Below, in pieces: positions 8,589 through 19,120 of a stretch of DNA of 64,000 nt. Source of the stretch: Pararhizobium gei (lineage in GTDB: Bacteria; Pseudomonadota; Alphaproteobacteria; Rhizobiales; Rhizobiaceae); assembly GCF_029223885.1 (NCBI RefSeq), contig NZ_CP119409.1, forward strand, positions 2,444,001 to 2,508,000, in the 5' to 3' direction. The stretch's first letter is position 1; the number at the start of each line of letters is the position of its first letter. The notes beneath the pieces are model-generated. The model was not told where the DNA came from, did no database searches, and saw nothing but the letters and a program-made list of their open reading frames with translations. Position numbers and translations under genes: made by a program.

Positions 8589-9782
8589 TTATGCCTGAGA
8601 CTGCCATTGATCGAAATTCGTGACGTTCGGGCGGGCATCCCTGCTTACCCGGTTGCGGCCGCTCTTCTTTGCGTCGTAGAGCGCACCGTCTGCCCTGCCG
8701 ATGGCGTCTGCGATGGTTTGGCTCGATGCCGTCATTACCGCAACGCCGAAACTTGCCGTCAGACGAACACTGTCCGGCAGCGCCGGGAATGACAGCGACG
8801 AAAAATTATTTCGCAGACCCTGGGCAAAGAGATAGCCGGTGGTCTCGTCGGTTGAGGGTAGAAAAATCGCAAATTCCTCACCGCCGAGGCGGGAGCAGAT
8901 GGCTCCGGAGGGGGAATTCACCGCGATCATGCGCGCGAAGAACTGGATGACCTGATCACCAGCCGCGTGCCCGTAAGTGTCGTTTACCGCCTTGAAGTGA
9001 TCGAGGTCGCACAGAAGCATGCAATGCGGATATGCCGAGACGGGCCTTTTCAATATCTGGCCGATTTTTTCATGGAAAGCCCGCCGGTTGAACAGGCCGG
9101 ACAGAGGATCGACCTCGGCGTTCGCCTTGGCTTCGTCCATGATTTCAACGACGATCACGGCCAGTAGCGTCAACCCCGTGGAGACGACGAGCACGGCACC
9201 AAGGCTCTGGGAGACCAGCGCATAGGTGCTGGAGAGGTAGGACTGGGCATCGCTGCCGCCGGCAAAGGCAACCGCGAAATAAATCTTGCTGGCAAAATGC
9301 ACGGCCGTGACAATCAGCAGCGCCATCAGCGTCAGGTCAGGCGCCGCGCGACGGCCGGACCGGTACACCGTACCAGCAGCGATCAGTTCTGCAATGCTGA
9401 AGGGAAGTTGATAGCCCAGGGAATGCCACAAGCCGCCGCGTGGCAGATCGTAGATCGACAGATTGACAGCCAGGGACAGCGCCAGGAAGACCGTGATCGA
9501 TATGACATCCGTCGGCACATTATAGAGCTTGCCCAGCCCGATGCGAATCATCAAAAGCGCGACCAGCAACGAGGAAAAAGCGCCAAAGCTTGCAAAACGG
9601 TCGATGCCGCCATATCGGATCGTCACTTCGAAGACGGCGGCGAGAGAGGCGACGAAAAAAGCACCGGCGAACCAGCGGCCGGCCGAGGGCACCGGGCTGC
9701 GGCGGGAGATGATCACGAAAAATACGCAGAACAGCTGCGCAATCAGGAAATTGACCGTCAGGAGAAAAAGGGCGCCGTTCAT
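8589..9782 (-). CDS. Membrane-bound GGDEF diguanylate cyclase
   Basis: A 397-aa protein that should make cyclic di-GMP from GTP. The N-terminal half has about six or seven hydrophobic segments (residues about 1-220), followed by a GGDEF domain with an intact RLGGEEF active-site motif at about residues 300-306. The RxxD inhibitory site that normally lies five residues before GGEEF is not present, so product feedback may be weak. It is a single gene, converging on the hydrolase. The signal sensed by the membrane part is unknown. Confidence 0.9.
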   Translation of the reverse strand: MNGALFLLTVNFLIAQLFCVFFVIISRRSPVPSAGRWFAGAFFVASLAAVFEVTIRYGGIDRFASFGAFSSLLVALLMIRIGLGKLYNVPTDVISITVFLALSLAVNLSIYDLPRGGLWHSLGYQLPFSIAELIAAGTVYRSGRRAAPDLTLMALLIVTAVHFASKIYFAVAFAGGSDAQSYLSSTYALVSQSLGAVLVVSTGLTLLAVIVVEIMDEAKANAEVDPLSGLFNRRAFHEKIGQILKRPVSAYPHCMLLCDLDHFKAVNDTYGHAAGDQVIQFFARMIAVNSPSGAICSRLGGEEFAIFLPSTDETTGYLFAQGLRNNFSSLSFPALPDSVRLTASFGVAVMTASSQTIADAIGRADGALYDAKKSGRNRVSRDARPNVTNFDQWQSQA

Positions 9783-9896
9783 CTACAAGTCCATTTCGGG
9801 ATGCATCCGCAAGCCCGTCTGCCGCTGCATCGATACCGTTTTGCACTTTACATCAAGCGAGGCGATTGAACGTAGCAGCCGGCCTCAAAGATTCGG

Positions 9897-11042
9897 TTAA
9901 CCACCGATGGTCGAGAACTGCTCCTCCGGAAGACACAGCACTCCACCGGTCGTCGGCATCGTCACACCGGTCGTTCCCGGAAAGGTCAGCGGCAGTCCGA
10001 AGAGCGAGCGGACCGCGAGATAGGCCCAGGCTTCCGCCTCCATGGCATCGCCGTCAAATCCTGCCTCTTCCGCAGGCAACACGCAAGCGCGCTCGGCGCC
10101 GGCAAGATCTGCGAGATCCTGCATGATCACCCGGTTGAGTCGTCCACCGCCACAGACAATGTAACGCACCGGCGGCCGCGGCAGATGTTTGGCCGACTGC
10201 AAAATAGCGGCCGCCGTTACATAAGCCAGCGTTCGGGCGCCATCGGCAAGTCCGGCATCCGTCTTGTGAGGCGGAAGAAAATCGTTTCGGTCGAGCGACC
10301 GGCGGCGGTTGGCCGAAAAGAACGGGCTTTTCAGATAGCGCGCGGCCAGACTGTCCAGCACCTGCCCCTGTGAAGCGATGTGGCCGTCCTCGTCAAAAGC
10401 CTTGCCCGTGTGCATCTCGATCCATTGGTCGATCAGGCTGTTACCGGGGCCGCTGTCATAGGCAACAATATCGCCGTCGCTGCCGATATAGGTCAGATTG
10501 GAAATGCCGCCTACATTGACGAAGACCGTGGGCACTCCGCCGGCGCCTTCTGCCGCCAGCGCCGCATGATAGGCAGGGATCAGAGGTGCGCCCTGCCCTC
10601 CATGCACCATGTCATTGGCCCGCATGTCGCAGACCACCGGAATCCCCGTTGCGCTTGCAAGCAGCGCACCGTCACCAAGCTGCACCGTCAAGGCCTCGTC
10701 GGGACGATGCAGGACGGTTTGCCCGTGGAACCCGATCACATCGATATCGGCCGAGGAGAGGCCCGCCACGTGCAGGAAATCACTCACTGCAACAGCATGA
10801 CGCAACGTCAGATTTCGTTCGATGGCAGCAAGATCGCCTGGCCGCGCCCGCCGGTCCTGCAGGTCTTTCGCATCCACCAACGCCTGTTTCAGACGCTCAC
10901 GGAACGCCCGGTCGTAGGGCACGGACATGGAAGGGCCGCGATCCACGACGCCCTCCCCGTCCGTCTTCAGCAGCGCGATGTCGATTCCGTCCATGCTTGT
11001 ACCGCTCATCAAGCCGATCGCGGTTTTCATCTTTGTTACCAT
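9897..11042 (-). CDS. anmK: Anhydro-N-acetylmuramic acid kinase AnmK
   Basis: A cytoplasmic kinase of peptidoglycan recycling that converts 1,6-anhydro-MurNAc to MurNAc-6-phosphate. The family signature [16 protein letters not shown] lies at the N terminus; [13 protein letters not shown] and GPGNSLID follow, and CGGGRLN lies in the C-terminal part. Starts at 11042 (381 aa) or 11030 (377 aa) fit the family; an open extension to a TTG at 11102 does not look like family sequence. It is divergent from tyrS. Confidence 0.93.
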   Translation of the reverse strand: MVTKMKTAIGLMSGTSMDGIDIALLKTDGEGVVDRGPSMSVPYDRAFRERLKQALVDAKDLQDRRARPGDLAAIERNLTLRHAVAVSDFLHVAGLSSADIDVIGFHGQTVLHRPDEALTVQLGDGALLASATGIPVVCDMRANDMVHGGQGAPLIPAYHAALAAEGAGGVPTVFVNVGGISNLTYIGSDGDIVAYDSGPGNSLIDQWIEMHTGKAFDEDGHIASQGQVLDSLAARYLKSPFFSANRRRSLDRNDFLPPHKTDAGLADGARTLAYVTAAAILQSAKHLPRPPVRYIVCGGGRLNRVIMQDLADLAGAERACVLPAEEAGFDGDAMEAEAWAYLAVRSLFGLPLTFPGTTGVTMPTTGGVLCLPEEQFSTIGG

Positions 11043-11178
11043 TGGGTCGCGGTCCGGATTCTGGGAAATATTCGAAGACGAGTCAGGTGCACTTTTCGAC
11101 AAAGAGTGCTAAACGCCCGCTCACACTTCACCAAGCTTAAAAATCGAAGAAAAACACCGCAAGCGAAAGATACAGGTC

Positions 11179-12432
11179 ATGTCCGAGTTCAAGTCCGATT
11201 TCCTTCACACTTTGCAGGAGCGCGGCTTTATCCATCAAACCTCCGACAATGCCGGGCTGGATGCGCTCTTCAACTCGGAAATCGTGACAGCGTATATCGG
11301 CTTCGATCCGACGGCACCGAGCCTGCATGCCGGCGGCCTGATCCAGATCATGATGCTGCATTGGCTGCAGGCCACAGGTCATCGCCCGATTTCGCTGATG
11401 GGCGGCGGCACGGGCATGGTCGGCGATCCCTCCTTCAAGGACGAGGCGCGCCAGTTGATGACGCCCGAGACGATCGCCGCCAACATCGCCAGCATCAAGT
11501 CCGTCTTTTCCAACTACCTCACCTATGGCGAGGGTCGGAAAGACGCTTTGATGATCAACAATGCCGATTGGCTCCTGGGGATCAACTATCTCGAATTCCT
11601 GCGGGATGTCGGACGGCACTTCTCCGTCAACCGCATGCTGGCCTTCGACAGCGTCAAGACACGGCTTGAGCGCGAGCAATCGTTGTCCTTCCTCGAATTC
11701 AACTACATGATCCTTCAGGCCTATGATTTCGTGGAGCTTTACAAGCGCACGGGATGCCGCCTGCAAATGGGCGGTTCCGATCAATGGGGCAACATCGTCA
11801 ACGGCATCGATCTCGGCCACCGGATGGGCACGCCGCAGCTCTACGCCTTGACCTCCCCGCTCCTGACCACATCGTCGGGCGCAAAAATGGGGAAGTCCGT
11901 CAATGGCGCGGTCTGGCTCAATCCGGACATGCTGTCGGCGTATGATTTCTGGCAATATTGGCGTAACACTGAGGATGCCGATGTCTCGCGGTTCCTGAAG
12001 CTCTACACGACGCTTCCGATGAATGAAATATCCCGCCTGTCACAGCTTGGCGGTTCGGAAATCAACGAGGTCAAGAAGATCCTGGCTACCGAGATCACGG
12101 CGATGTTGCACGGTCGCCCTGCGGCAGAGGAGGCTGCCGAGACCGCGCGCAAGACCTTCGAGGAAGGCGGGCTCTCCGCCAACCTTCCGTCGATCACTGT
12201 TCCCGCCGCCGACCTCGACGCCGGGATCGGTATCCTGACATTGCTTGTGCGGGCCGGCCTGGCGGAGTCCAACAGCAAGGCACGGCAGTTCCTGAAGGAT
12301 GGCGCCGTGCGGATCAATGACATGACCATCAGCGATGATCGTCAAATTATCGGCACGGGCGAGGTCACGGCTGATGCCGTAATCAAGCTGTCGCTCGGCA
12401 AGAAAAAGCACATTCTGGTGCGCCCGGTATAA
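11179..12432 (+). CDS. tyrS: Tyrosyl-tRNA synthetase
   Basis: A 417-aa class I aminoacyl-tRNA synthetase that charges tRNA-Tyr. The HIGH-like motif lies within [12 protein letters not shown] (residues 41-52) and the KMSKS-like motif is KMGKS (236-240). An S4-like RNA-binding domain with [14 protein letters not shown] is at the C terminus. The length is usual. It is a single-gene unit closed by a strong terminator. Confidence 0.97.
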   Translation: MSEFKSDFLHTLQERGFIHQTSDNAGLDALFNSEIVTAYIGFDPTAPSLHAGGLIQIMMLHWLQATGHRPISLMGGGTGMVGDPSFKDEARQLMTPETIAANIASIKSVFSNYLTYGEGRKDALMINNADWLLGINYLEFLRDVGRHFSVNRMLAFDSVKTRLEREQSLSFLEFNYMILQAYDFVELYKRTGCRLQMGGSDQWGNIVNGIDLGHRMGTPQLYALTSPLLTTSSGAKMGKSVNGAVWLNPDMLSAYDFWQYWRNTEDADVSRFLKLYTTLPMNEISRLSQLGGSEINEVKKILATEITAMLHGRPAAEEAAETARKTFEEGGLSANLPSITVPAADLDAGIGILTLLVRAGLAESNSKARQFLKDGAVRINDMTISDDRQIIGTGEVTADAVIKLSLGKKKHILVRPV

Positions 12433-12457
12433 ACGTTAAAAAACGGGCACAGATTTT

Positions 12458-12481
12458 AAAACCGGCTTGCGCCGGTTTTTT
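12458..12481. terminator. Terminator after tyrS, probably bidirectional
   Basis: A 9-bp stem (AAAACCGGC and complement), TTGC loop and run of T. It lies between tyrS and the converging giant gene, and overlaps the stop codon of the latter by one or two bases. Confidence 0.85.
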
Positions 12482-15400
12482 ATTGGAACTCGAAAATACT
12501 GCGAAAGACGCCGGGCGCGATGATCGACAGCGGATTGATCGTCAGGCTCGGCTTCGTGAAGGGACCGGTCAGCTTGAAGGTGATGCCGAGCAGGCCACGG
12601 TCACGGCCATTGCCGAGCAGCGCGCCGATCAGCGGCAGTTCTCCGAACAGACGGTTCAGGCCATAGGCGGGCATGAAGGTGCCGGTCATGTCCATATTGC
12701 CGTTGCCGTCCCGCACCGTGCCCTGAAAGGTCGCGCCGATATCCGTGCCGCGAACCACGCCGCTGTCGATGGCGATCGCGCCTCCGTCCAGCATGACATT
12801 GGCAAAACCCCGGGAGAAATTCGCGGTGCTGACGTTGATGTCGCGCTTGACGGCCTGGCTGAGGCTTCTGCCGTCGTTTCCTGCCGGGGTGGAGACCATG
12901 GATTGCAGCCTCTCCTCGTTGACGAGCGAGAATTTGCGGATATCCACGCTGCCACGCCAGGAACTGCCGCCTCGATCACGCAGTTTTATGTTCAGGAGCC
13001 CGCCCCGCATATTGCCGTAGACATTTGCGAACCGCGCCAGGGATCCGGCGTCGCCGCTGGTGATCTCGAGCACGTCGTCGGCACCGCTCCCTGCCAGCTT
13101 GGCGACCACCGCCTGGCCGCTGTCAGTCACCGCGGAAAGATCGAGGGCAGCGATTCGGCTTCCCCGGGCAGTATAATTCAGTTTGATATTCGAAAGGGTT
13201 TCGTCATGAAAACCGGATCCCTGGTTGAGATCGGCGGAGAGGGAGATACGCAACGGGTCTGCACCGGATTTTCCCGATGACCCGCTGCGCAGGCGATCGA
13301 TGACGGGTCGCAGATCGGCTGCACTACCACGAACATCGACAGAAAAACCACCCTTCTGCCGCTTTATACCGACGGTATAATCATCGCCTTTCGATAGCCT
13401 TACCGATGAAAACTGTCCGGCACTCAGCCCTGATTTGTCGATGACCATCTTGCCTTTAGCGCCGAAATTGTCGCCTGATAGAACCATGTCATCGACCGTT
13501 ACGACCCCGTCCGCCGCGGCGGCGGTAAAGGTCGCTTTTGCAGCGATGCCCGGCCCTTTCGACCAGCCCACCCAAGGCAAGGACATCGAGGCATCCCCCA
13601 GATCGACTGTGACGGTTTGGCGATCGCTGTCGTCCATCTCGATATCGAGCCCTACAGGCCCACTGACGATGCCGCCTATGCCGGGCGCGAGCTTGGCAAG
13701 ATCATCGCCGGAGACGGTTGCGGAAAGACTGCGGCTGCGCTTGACTTCGCCTGCCGCACCGACCGGCTCGGTAAGCGCGAGATCCATGGGAATACCATCT
13801 ATATCGGCCTTCGCCTCCATCACCGCCTGCGCCGGGTCTATCCGCAACGTTCCCCTTATGTCGGATATGTTTCGGCCGGAGACCGGCTTGTTGAGCGTCA
13901 CGCCGTCGAGCACCATCTGCGCCTGCCATTCCGGCGGCGGCGGGTTCTGATCCTTGACCAGACCGAAGCGGGCGCCGACCTGCGCTGTCATTGCGCCGGA
14001 GAAATCCTCCGGCTTGAAAGGCGTGCGCTTGAGCGCATCGATCGGCCGATAGCTGACAAGTTCGGCGATCGAATCGGCCGTGCCTGCCACGTCAATCTTC
14101 ATTTCGGCGATCAGCGGCTTGGCATAGGTGTTGGGAATGACGAAGTTTCCGCCGGTGACGCTTGCCGAACGGCCTGAGGGGAAATAGGCGGTGCCCCGCT
14201 TCACCTCCACGTCGAGATGCTCGCCCTTCAACGTGAATCTGCCCGCCGCGTCGCGCAACGGGGGGATGTCGCCCGTCACATTGATGCGGGCGTCGTCAAT
14301 ATCGAAGCCGACATTGAGTTCATCACCGTTCAGGTCGATCGGTCCGACTGTACTTGAAATCCGCCCCATGGGCAGCGAAACTTCGATCTGACCGTTCGTG
14401 ACCGTGCCGCCGAAAATATTGGCAACCACCCAGCGGCGCGCGTTTTTCCCGATCCACCACGGCCAGAGCTGCTTTACGGCAGCGGTTTGTAACGTGTTGC
14501 TGACAAGGGCGAAACTGATCTGGGGAGACGTTTCGCCAAACATCATGGACAGCGAGCCGGCGGCCGTCCCGAGCGCGCTCGATACGGTCAGTTCATTGAA
14601 TTCCAGCTGCCGGCTGCCGGACAGGAAACGCCCCTGCGCCTTTGCGTCGAACATCAACGGTGCCTCGAGAACATCCAACGGTGCGGCCGTGGCTGACTGC
14701 AACAGGAAATCAAGAGAGTAACCCTGTGCTTGCGGACCTTCTGCCGGATCGAGATCGGAAATGGCACCGGTGAAGGGAAACACGGAGTGGCCGACGCGCA
14801 TCACGGACGGCAGGATTTCCACGCGCTCTCGGCTGAAATCATAACTTACATTCAGTTCGGAGGGCTTCAGTTCCGAGGTCAGCCCCCCTGCGTCGAACAC
14901 GCCTGCGCCCGAATGGACTTTGAGCGCCAGCGCCGGAGTCTGGCCCTGCCCTGCTGCGCGGGTCGCATCGACGCGCAATTCCGCGTTGCTGGTGATTCCA
15001 AAGGCTGTCTCAGAAGCGGTTACGGCACGGTGCAGGAAAGGCGCAAGCGGCAAGCCCGAGATGATTCCGGACAAATCGCCGATGCGCCCGTCTTTCCGGC
15101 CGGCGCTCAGATGGAGTTCAGTCGGCTCGCCGGCAATCGACAATTCGCCATCGATCTGCATGGATCCATCCGTGTTCCGCTGGAAATCAACGGCATCGAC
15201 GATCACCGGGACAGGTCGCTGGCGCGGTCCCGCAAAAACCAGCTTCAGGTCTGCTATCCTGACGGCCCGCGTATTGCTCCGATCGATCACGGCAGACAGA
15301 GCGTCCATCCTGGTGAAAAACGATTCGAGCCCGCCCTCGACATCTGAAATGCGGATCGTGGTCAAGTCGAGCGGCTTGCCCTGAGGCAGCAGCGATGGAT

Positions 15401-15878
15401 CGAGCGTAGCGCCCTGCGCCTCCAGCTTTGAGACAGCAATCCTGCCCCTGAGCAGGGCGAGAGGATTGAGCTCGATGGAGACCGAATCGGTCGTCACGAT
15501 CCGCTTGGCGGACTGATTTTCGACGAGAGAGACATTTTGCGCGCGCAGGGCCAGGCCGCCGTTCGACGTCAGACGCAACACCGTACTGGCGACTTCCGCA
15601 TGATAGCCTTCGCCGATCGCAGCGTTCAAAGCCGCCTGCGCCCTCGCATTCAGCGGACCGTCGAGAAAACCCCCTTCGATGACGACGACCAGTGCGGCAG
15701 CGACCAGGAGCAACAGCCCGGTTACCGACGCTGCCGCCATTGCGAGGATGCGAACCGTGCCGCGACGCTGCGGTGCATGCACGATGAATGGCTCATGCGC
15801 CTGCGCCGATGGCAGCGAATGCAGGGCAACGATATCTTGCTTGCGAAACGATATCTTCTCGCCGCGAATCTCATTCAT
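12480..15878 (-). CDS. Giant AsmA/YhdP-like envelope protein (DUF3971)
   Basis: An 1132-aa protein with one membrane segment (about residues 45-70, rich in Leu, Val and Ala) followed by a long, beta-strand-rich periplasmic part. The Leu/Gly-rich C-terminal region with FMPAYGLNRLFGELPLIGALLG is typical of the AsmA_2/DUF3971 family. Relatives (YhdP, TamB, AsmA) are thought to bridge the envelope and move phospholipids. The start at 15878 (MNEIRGEKI) is chosen; the frame is open to 15992. It is alone in its transcription unit. Confidence 0.85.
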   Translation of the reverse strand: MNEIRGEKISFRKQDIVALHSLPSAQAHEPFIVHAPQRRGTVRILAMAAASVTGLLLLVAAALVVVIEGGFLDGPLNARAQAALNAAIGEGYHAEVASTVLRLTSNGGLALRAQNVSLVENQSAKRIVTTDSVSIELNPLALLRGRIAVSKLEAQGATLDPSLLPQGKPLDLTTIRISDVEGGLESFFTRMDALSAVIDRSNTRAVRIADLKLVFAGPRQRPVPVIVDAVDFQRNTDGSMQIDGELSIAGEPTELHLSAGRKDGRIGDLSGIISGLPLAPFLHRAVTASETAFGITSNAELRVDATRAAGQGQTPALALKVHSGAGVFDAGGLTSELKPSELNVSYDFSRERVEILPSVMRVGHSVFPFTGAISDLDPAEGPQAQGYSLDFLLQSATAAPLDVLEAPLMFDAKAQGRFLSGSRQLEFNELTVSSALGTAAGSLSMMFGETSPQISFALVSNTLQTAAVKQLWPWWIGKNARRWVVANIFGGTVTNGQIEVSLPMGRISSTVGPIDLNGDELNVGFDIDDARINVTGDIPPLRDAAGRFTLKGEHLDVEVKRGTAYFPSGRSASVTGGNFVIPNTYAKPLIAEMKIDVAGTADSIAELVSYRPIDALKRTPFKPEDFSGAMTAQVGARFGLVKDQNPPPPEWQAQMVLDGVTLNKPVSGRNISDIRGTLRIDPAQAVMEAKADIDGIPMDLALTEPVGAAGEVKRSRSLSATVSGDDLAKLAPGIGGIVSGPVGLDIEMDDSDRQTVTVDLGDASMSLPWVGWSKGPGIAAKATFTAAAADGVVTVDDMVLSGDNFGAKGKMVIDKSGLSAGQFSSVRLSKGDDYTVGIKRQKGGFSVDVRGSAADLRPVIDRLRSGSSGKSGADPLRISLSADLNQGSGFHDETLSNIKLNYTARGSRIAALDLSAVTDSGQAVVAKLAGSGADDVLEITSGDAGSLARFANVYGNMRGGLLNIKLRDRGGSSWRGSVDIRKFSLVNEERLQSMVSTPAGNDGRSLSQAVKRDINVSTANFSRGFANVMLDGGAIAIDSGVVRGTDIGATFQGTVRDGNGNMDMTGTFMPAYGLNRLFGELPLIGALLGNGRDRGLLGITFKLTGPFTKPSLTINPLSIIAPGVFRSIFEFQ

Positions 15879-16210
15879 CAGGGCAGGCAGTCTCCGGAAT
15901 TCTCGGTCATCTCTGTCTTCTCCCTTCGTCCGTGTCTTGCACGAACACGCCGAAATCAGAATGATTCGTGGCCATGCAGGGAGTGTTTCCAACTGATTTT
16001 ATTGAGCTTCAGCCGGAGGTCTTGCCGCAGGCACCCTATTCGCCTGCACAGAAGCCTAGTTAAAGAAGCACGGCAGGGCAAACGATCTCTGTAGATTGCT
16101 ACGCCCTCGAAGGTACCGTCCGTACGAATTCCGGTGGACCCGGCTGGCCTGAATTGGCTATGCCTCTAGCTATCGATGCACGGCTCATGAAGCAGGAAAA
16201 AGGAAATTCC

Positions 16211-16693
16211 ATGGCAAGACTTGCTGAACAAACGAAGGCGCCGGATTTCACGCTGCCGCGCGATGGCGGCGGCACTGTTTCGCTTTCTGATTTCAAGGGA
16301 AAAACCGTGGTCCTGTTTTTCTACCCGAAAGACGACACCAGCGGCTGCACTGCCGAATCGCAGGCATTCTCCGCTCTCGTCAGTGACTTCGACGCCGCGG
16401 GCGCGGTCGTCATCGGCATGTCTCCGGATTCCGCCAAAAAGCACGACAAATTCGTCAAGAAATATGATCTCACGGTGATCCTGGCGGCGGATGAAGAAAA
16501 AGCGACACTGGAAGATTATGGCGTCTGGGTCGAGAAAAGCATGTATGGCCGCAAATATATGGGCGTCGAGCGCACAACGGTTCTCATCGATACCGAGGGC
16601 ACGATCCGCAGGATTTGGGAAAAAGTAAAGGTTCCCGGTCACGCCGAGGAGGTCCTCGTTGCCGTGCGTGGTCTTTCCGCAGGACAGTCGTAG
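16211..16693 (+). CDS. bcp: Thiol peroxidase Bcp (peroxiredoxin Q family)
   Basis: A 160-aa peroxiredoxin that reduces hydrogen peroxide and organic peroxides. The peroxidatic cysteine is in DDTSGCTAES. The resolving cysteine five residues later, present in E. coli Bcp, is replaced (AESQAFS), and no other cysteine occurs in the protein, so it must work as a 1-Cys enzyme. The start at 16211 has GGAAA upstream; a longer frame from 16154 is not supported. The next gene begins two bases after its stop. Confidence 0.93.
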   Translation: MARLAEQTKAPDFTLPRDGGGTVSLSDFKGKTVVLFFYPKDDTSGCTAESQAFSALVSDFDAAGAVVIGMSPDSAKKHDKFVKKYDLTVILAADEEKATLEDYGVWVEKSMYGRKYMGVERTTVLIDTEGTIRRIWEKVKVPGHAEEVLVAVRGLSAGQS

Positions 16694-16694
16694 C

Positions 16695-17522
16695 ATGACT
16701 GACTTGCCCAGGATCGTCAGCCTGCGTGACGGCGCCGCCCGTGCCATTCGGGCTGACGATCTCGACGTAAAGACGTTGCTGACACAGGACGTCGCCCGCC
16801 GCTGGACGGCGCGCGGGCTGTCGCTTCGGTCTCCGCTCGACACGCAAGCTCCGGATCGCCCGGGCCGGCCCGCGAAGCCGGATCTCATCCCGCCGAGACA
16901 GGTGCCGAAGCGGGCATTGACGACGGAAAAGGGCCGGATCGCATTGCTCCACGCCATCGCCCATATCGAACTCAATGCCGTCGATTTGGCGCTCGACATC
17001 GTTGCCCGCTTTGCCAGCGAACCGGTGCCGCTCTCCTTCTTCGATGGCTGGATGACAGTTGCCTTCGAGGAGGCAAAGCATTTCCGGCTTGTCCGTGACC
17101 GGCTGCGCCAGCTTGGAGCAGACTATGGAGACCTGCCCGCCCATGACGGCCTATGGCAGGCCGCGCACGATACGCGCAACGACCTGACCGCGCGGCTTGC
17201 AATCGTGCCGCTAATCCTGGAGGCCAGGGGGCTTGACGTGACCCCGGCGCTCCAGGCCAAGATGCGGGAAGCCGGCGATCTTGAGAGCGCGGCCGTTCTG
17301 GACATCATCTACGAAGACGAGAAGGGGCATGTCGCGGTCGGTGCGAAATGGTTCCGCTTTCTCTGCGCCCGCCAGAAGAAGGACCCCGCCCTGACCTTCC
17401 AGGCTTTGGTGCGGACCAATTTCCGCGGACCGCTCAAGGCGCCTTTCAACGATATCGCACGGGCCGAAGCCGGCCTCACGCCATCCTTCTACCGATCGAT
17501 GACAGCTTCGGTAAATCACTGA
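16695..17522 (+). CDS. DUF455 ferritin-like protein
   Basis: A 275-aa protein of the DUF455 family, predicted four-helix ferritin-like fold. The candidate metal-binding residues are visible: HIEL at about residue 98, EEAKHF at about 132 and EDEKGHV at about 208. Members are distant relatives of tRNA hydroxylase MiaE; function is not established. The one-base gap to bcp suggests one transcript, compatible with an oxidative or metal-related role. Confidence 0.85.
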   Translation: MTDLPRIVSLRDGAARAIRADDLDVKTLLTQDVARRWTARGLSLRSPLDTQAPDRPGRPAKPDLIPPRQVPKRALTTEKGRIALLHAIAHIELNAVDLALDIVARFASEPVPLSFFDGWMTVAFEEAKHFRLVRDRLRQLGADYGDLPAHDGLWQAAHDTRNDLTARLAIVPLILEARGLDVTPALQAKMREAGDLESAAVLDIIYEDEKGHVAVGAKWFRFLCARQKKDPALTFQALVRTNFRGPLKAPFNDIARAEAGLTPSFYRSMTASVNH

Positions 17523-17619
17523 CGAGCGGTATGAAATCACCATCTGCAAGGCTTTGTTAACCTTAACGGTGTCTAATCCTCCCATCAAGACGTGCGTGAT
17601 CAATGCGGTGGGGGTGGCG

Positions 17620-18924
17620 GTGTCCAAGGCCAAAGGAAGCCAGGTTTTCGGCAAGCGCGCGCAAAAGCACGTCATCATCGTAGCCAGTGGCGACAAGGTC
17701 CGCCACATGACCGTCCAGCCCTGGATGGCCGCGCTGTCCGTGTGCTTCGTCTCTGTCCTTTCAATCGGTTACCTCGCCGCCACATCCTATCTGGTTCTCC
17801 GCGACGACCTGATCGGTGGCACGATGGCGCGTCAGGCACGCATGCAGCATGAATATGAGGACCGGATCGCCGCGCTCAGGGCGCAGGTCGACCGCGTCAC
17901 CAGCCGGCAGTTGCTTGATCAGCAGGTGGTCGAAGACAAGGTGGAGAAGCTTCTGCAGCAGCAGATGGCGCTGTCGTCCCGTCATGGCAAGCTTGGCACC
18001 CTGCTCGACCGCGCCGAGCAGTCCGGTCTGACCGAGCCTCCAGCCGTCGAGCTTTCAAGACCACAGGCGTCCGGCAAGCGCGCCGACGCAGGCGGCGGCA
18101 TCCATGCCATCGAGCGACTGATGGGCATTGCCGGCAAACGCAACCAGGAAACAGCGCTCGCCTACGCCCCGGGAAGCGCCATGGGTGGTGGCGAGACCGT
18201 TTCAGACAAAGCCGACCGGCTGTTTTCCAGGGTCACATTGTCCTTGAAGGACATCGAACAGGATCAGAAGCGCCGAATTGAGAGCCTGACTTCGGGTGCG
18301 GCGGAAACCTCTGACGCGATCATCGACATCGTCTCCCGTACCGGTCTTCGCGTCAGGGATGACGGCGATCAGGGCATGGCTGCACTCGAGCCGGCCGTTG
18401 GCGGCCCCTTTGTCGAACCCGAAACCACGGAAGAGTTCGACCGTTCGCTCATTGCCCTGGACACGGCGCTTGCGCGGCTGGAGCGCGTCAAAAGCGAGAC
18501 AAGGAAACTGCCGTTCAGCAATCCGTCTCCATCCAGCGACATAACCAGCCGGTTCGGCAATCGTCCCGACCCGTTCTTTGGCCGGCTGGCGCTGCATGCC
18601 GGCATCGACTTCCGCGCACAAACCGGAACGCTCATCGTCGCCACGGCGCCGGGAACGATAATCGCCGCAGGCCGCACCGGCAGCTACGGCAATATGGTAG
18701 AGATCGACCACGGCAACGGCGTCACGACGCGCTACGCGCATCTGTCGAACATTCTCGTCAACATCGGCGACAAAATCGACGCCGGCGAAGCGATCGGTCG
18801 TTCCGGCAGCACCGGCCGATCGACGGGCCCACACCTTCACTATGAAGTCCGGCTGAATGGCGAGGCGGTCGATCCCATGCGTTTTCTGACAGCCGGCGTA
18901 AAGCTGAGCAGCTACATCAACTGA
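17620..18924 (+). CDS. M23-family peptidase with coiled coil
   Basis: A membrane-anchored protein of 434 aa from a GTG at 17620 (open to a TTG at 17554). One membrane segment lies near residues 36-60, then a coiled coil (about 70-140), then a LytM/M23 domain in the last 130 residues with HAGIDF, GNMVEIDHG, RYAHLS and GPHLHYEV. The Zn ligands (His in HAGID and HLHYE, Asp in HAGID) are present, so it may be an active murein endopeptidase. The later start is preferred because TTAACCTTAAC at about 17555-17566 looks like promoter DNA. Confidence 0.85.
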   Translation: MSKAKGSQVFGKRAQKHVIIVASGDKVRHMTVQPWMAALSVCFVSVLSIGYLAATSYLVLRDDLIGGTMARQARMQHEYEDRIAALRAQVDRVTSRQLLDQQVVEDKVEKLLQQQMALSSRHGKLGTLLDRAEQSGLTEPPAVELSRPQASGKRADAGGGIHAIERLMGIAGKRNQETALAYAPGSAMGGGETVSDKADRLFSRVTLSLKDIEQDQKRRIESLTSGAAETSDAIIDIVSRTGLRVRDDGDQGMAALEPAVGGPFVEPETTEEFDRSLIALDTALARLERVKSETRKLPFSNPSPSSDITSRFGNRPDPFFGRLALHAGIDFRAQTGTLIVATAPGTIIAAGRTGSYGNMVEIDHGNGVTTRYAHLSNILVNIGDKIDAGEAIGRSGSTGRSTGPHLHYEVRLNGEAVDPMRFLTAGVKLSSYIN

Positions 18925-19120
18925 ACCGGTTTCCTGACCCGGCTTTGGCGATCGGCACCTGACGCCGCCCCCGGCTCGCTTTATTCAACTCTGTATAACC
19001 TTAGAATCCCGGATTTCTTGACTTTCTCCGCTCATGGGACTAAGAGCCCCAGCGACGGCACCGAAAGCAGTTGCCGAGTCATCAGAGTTCGACTGAACCG
19101 GAACGGAAACAGATTTCCCT

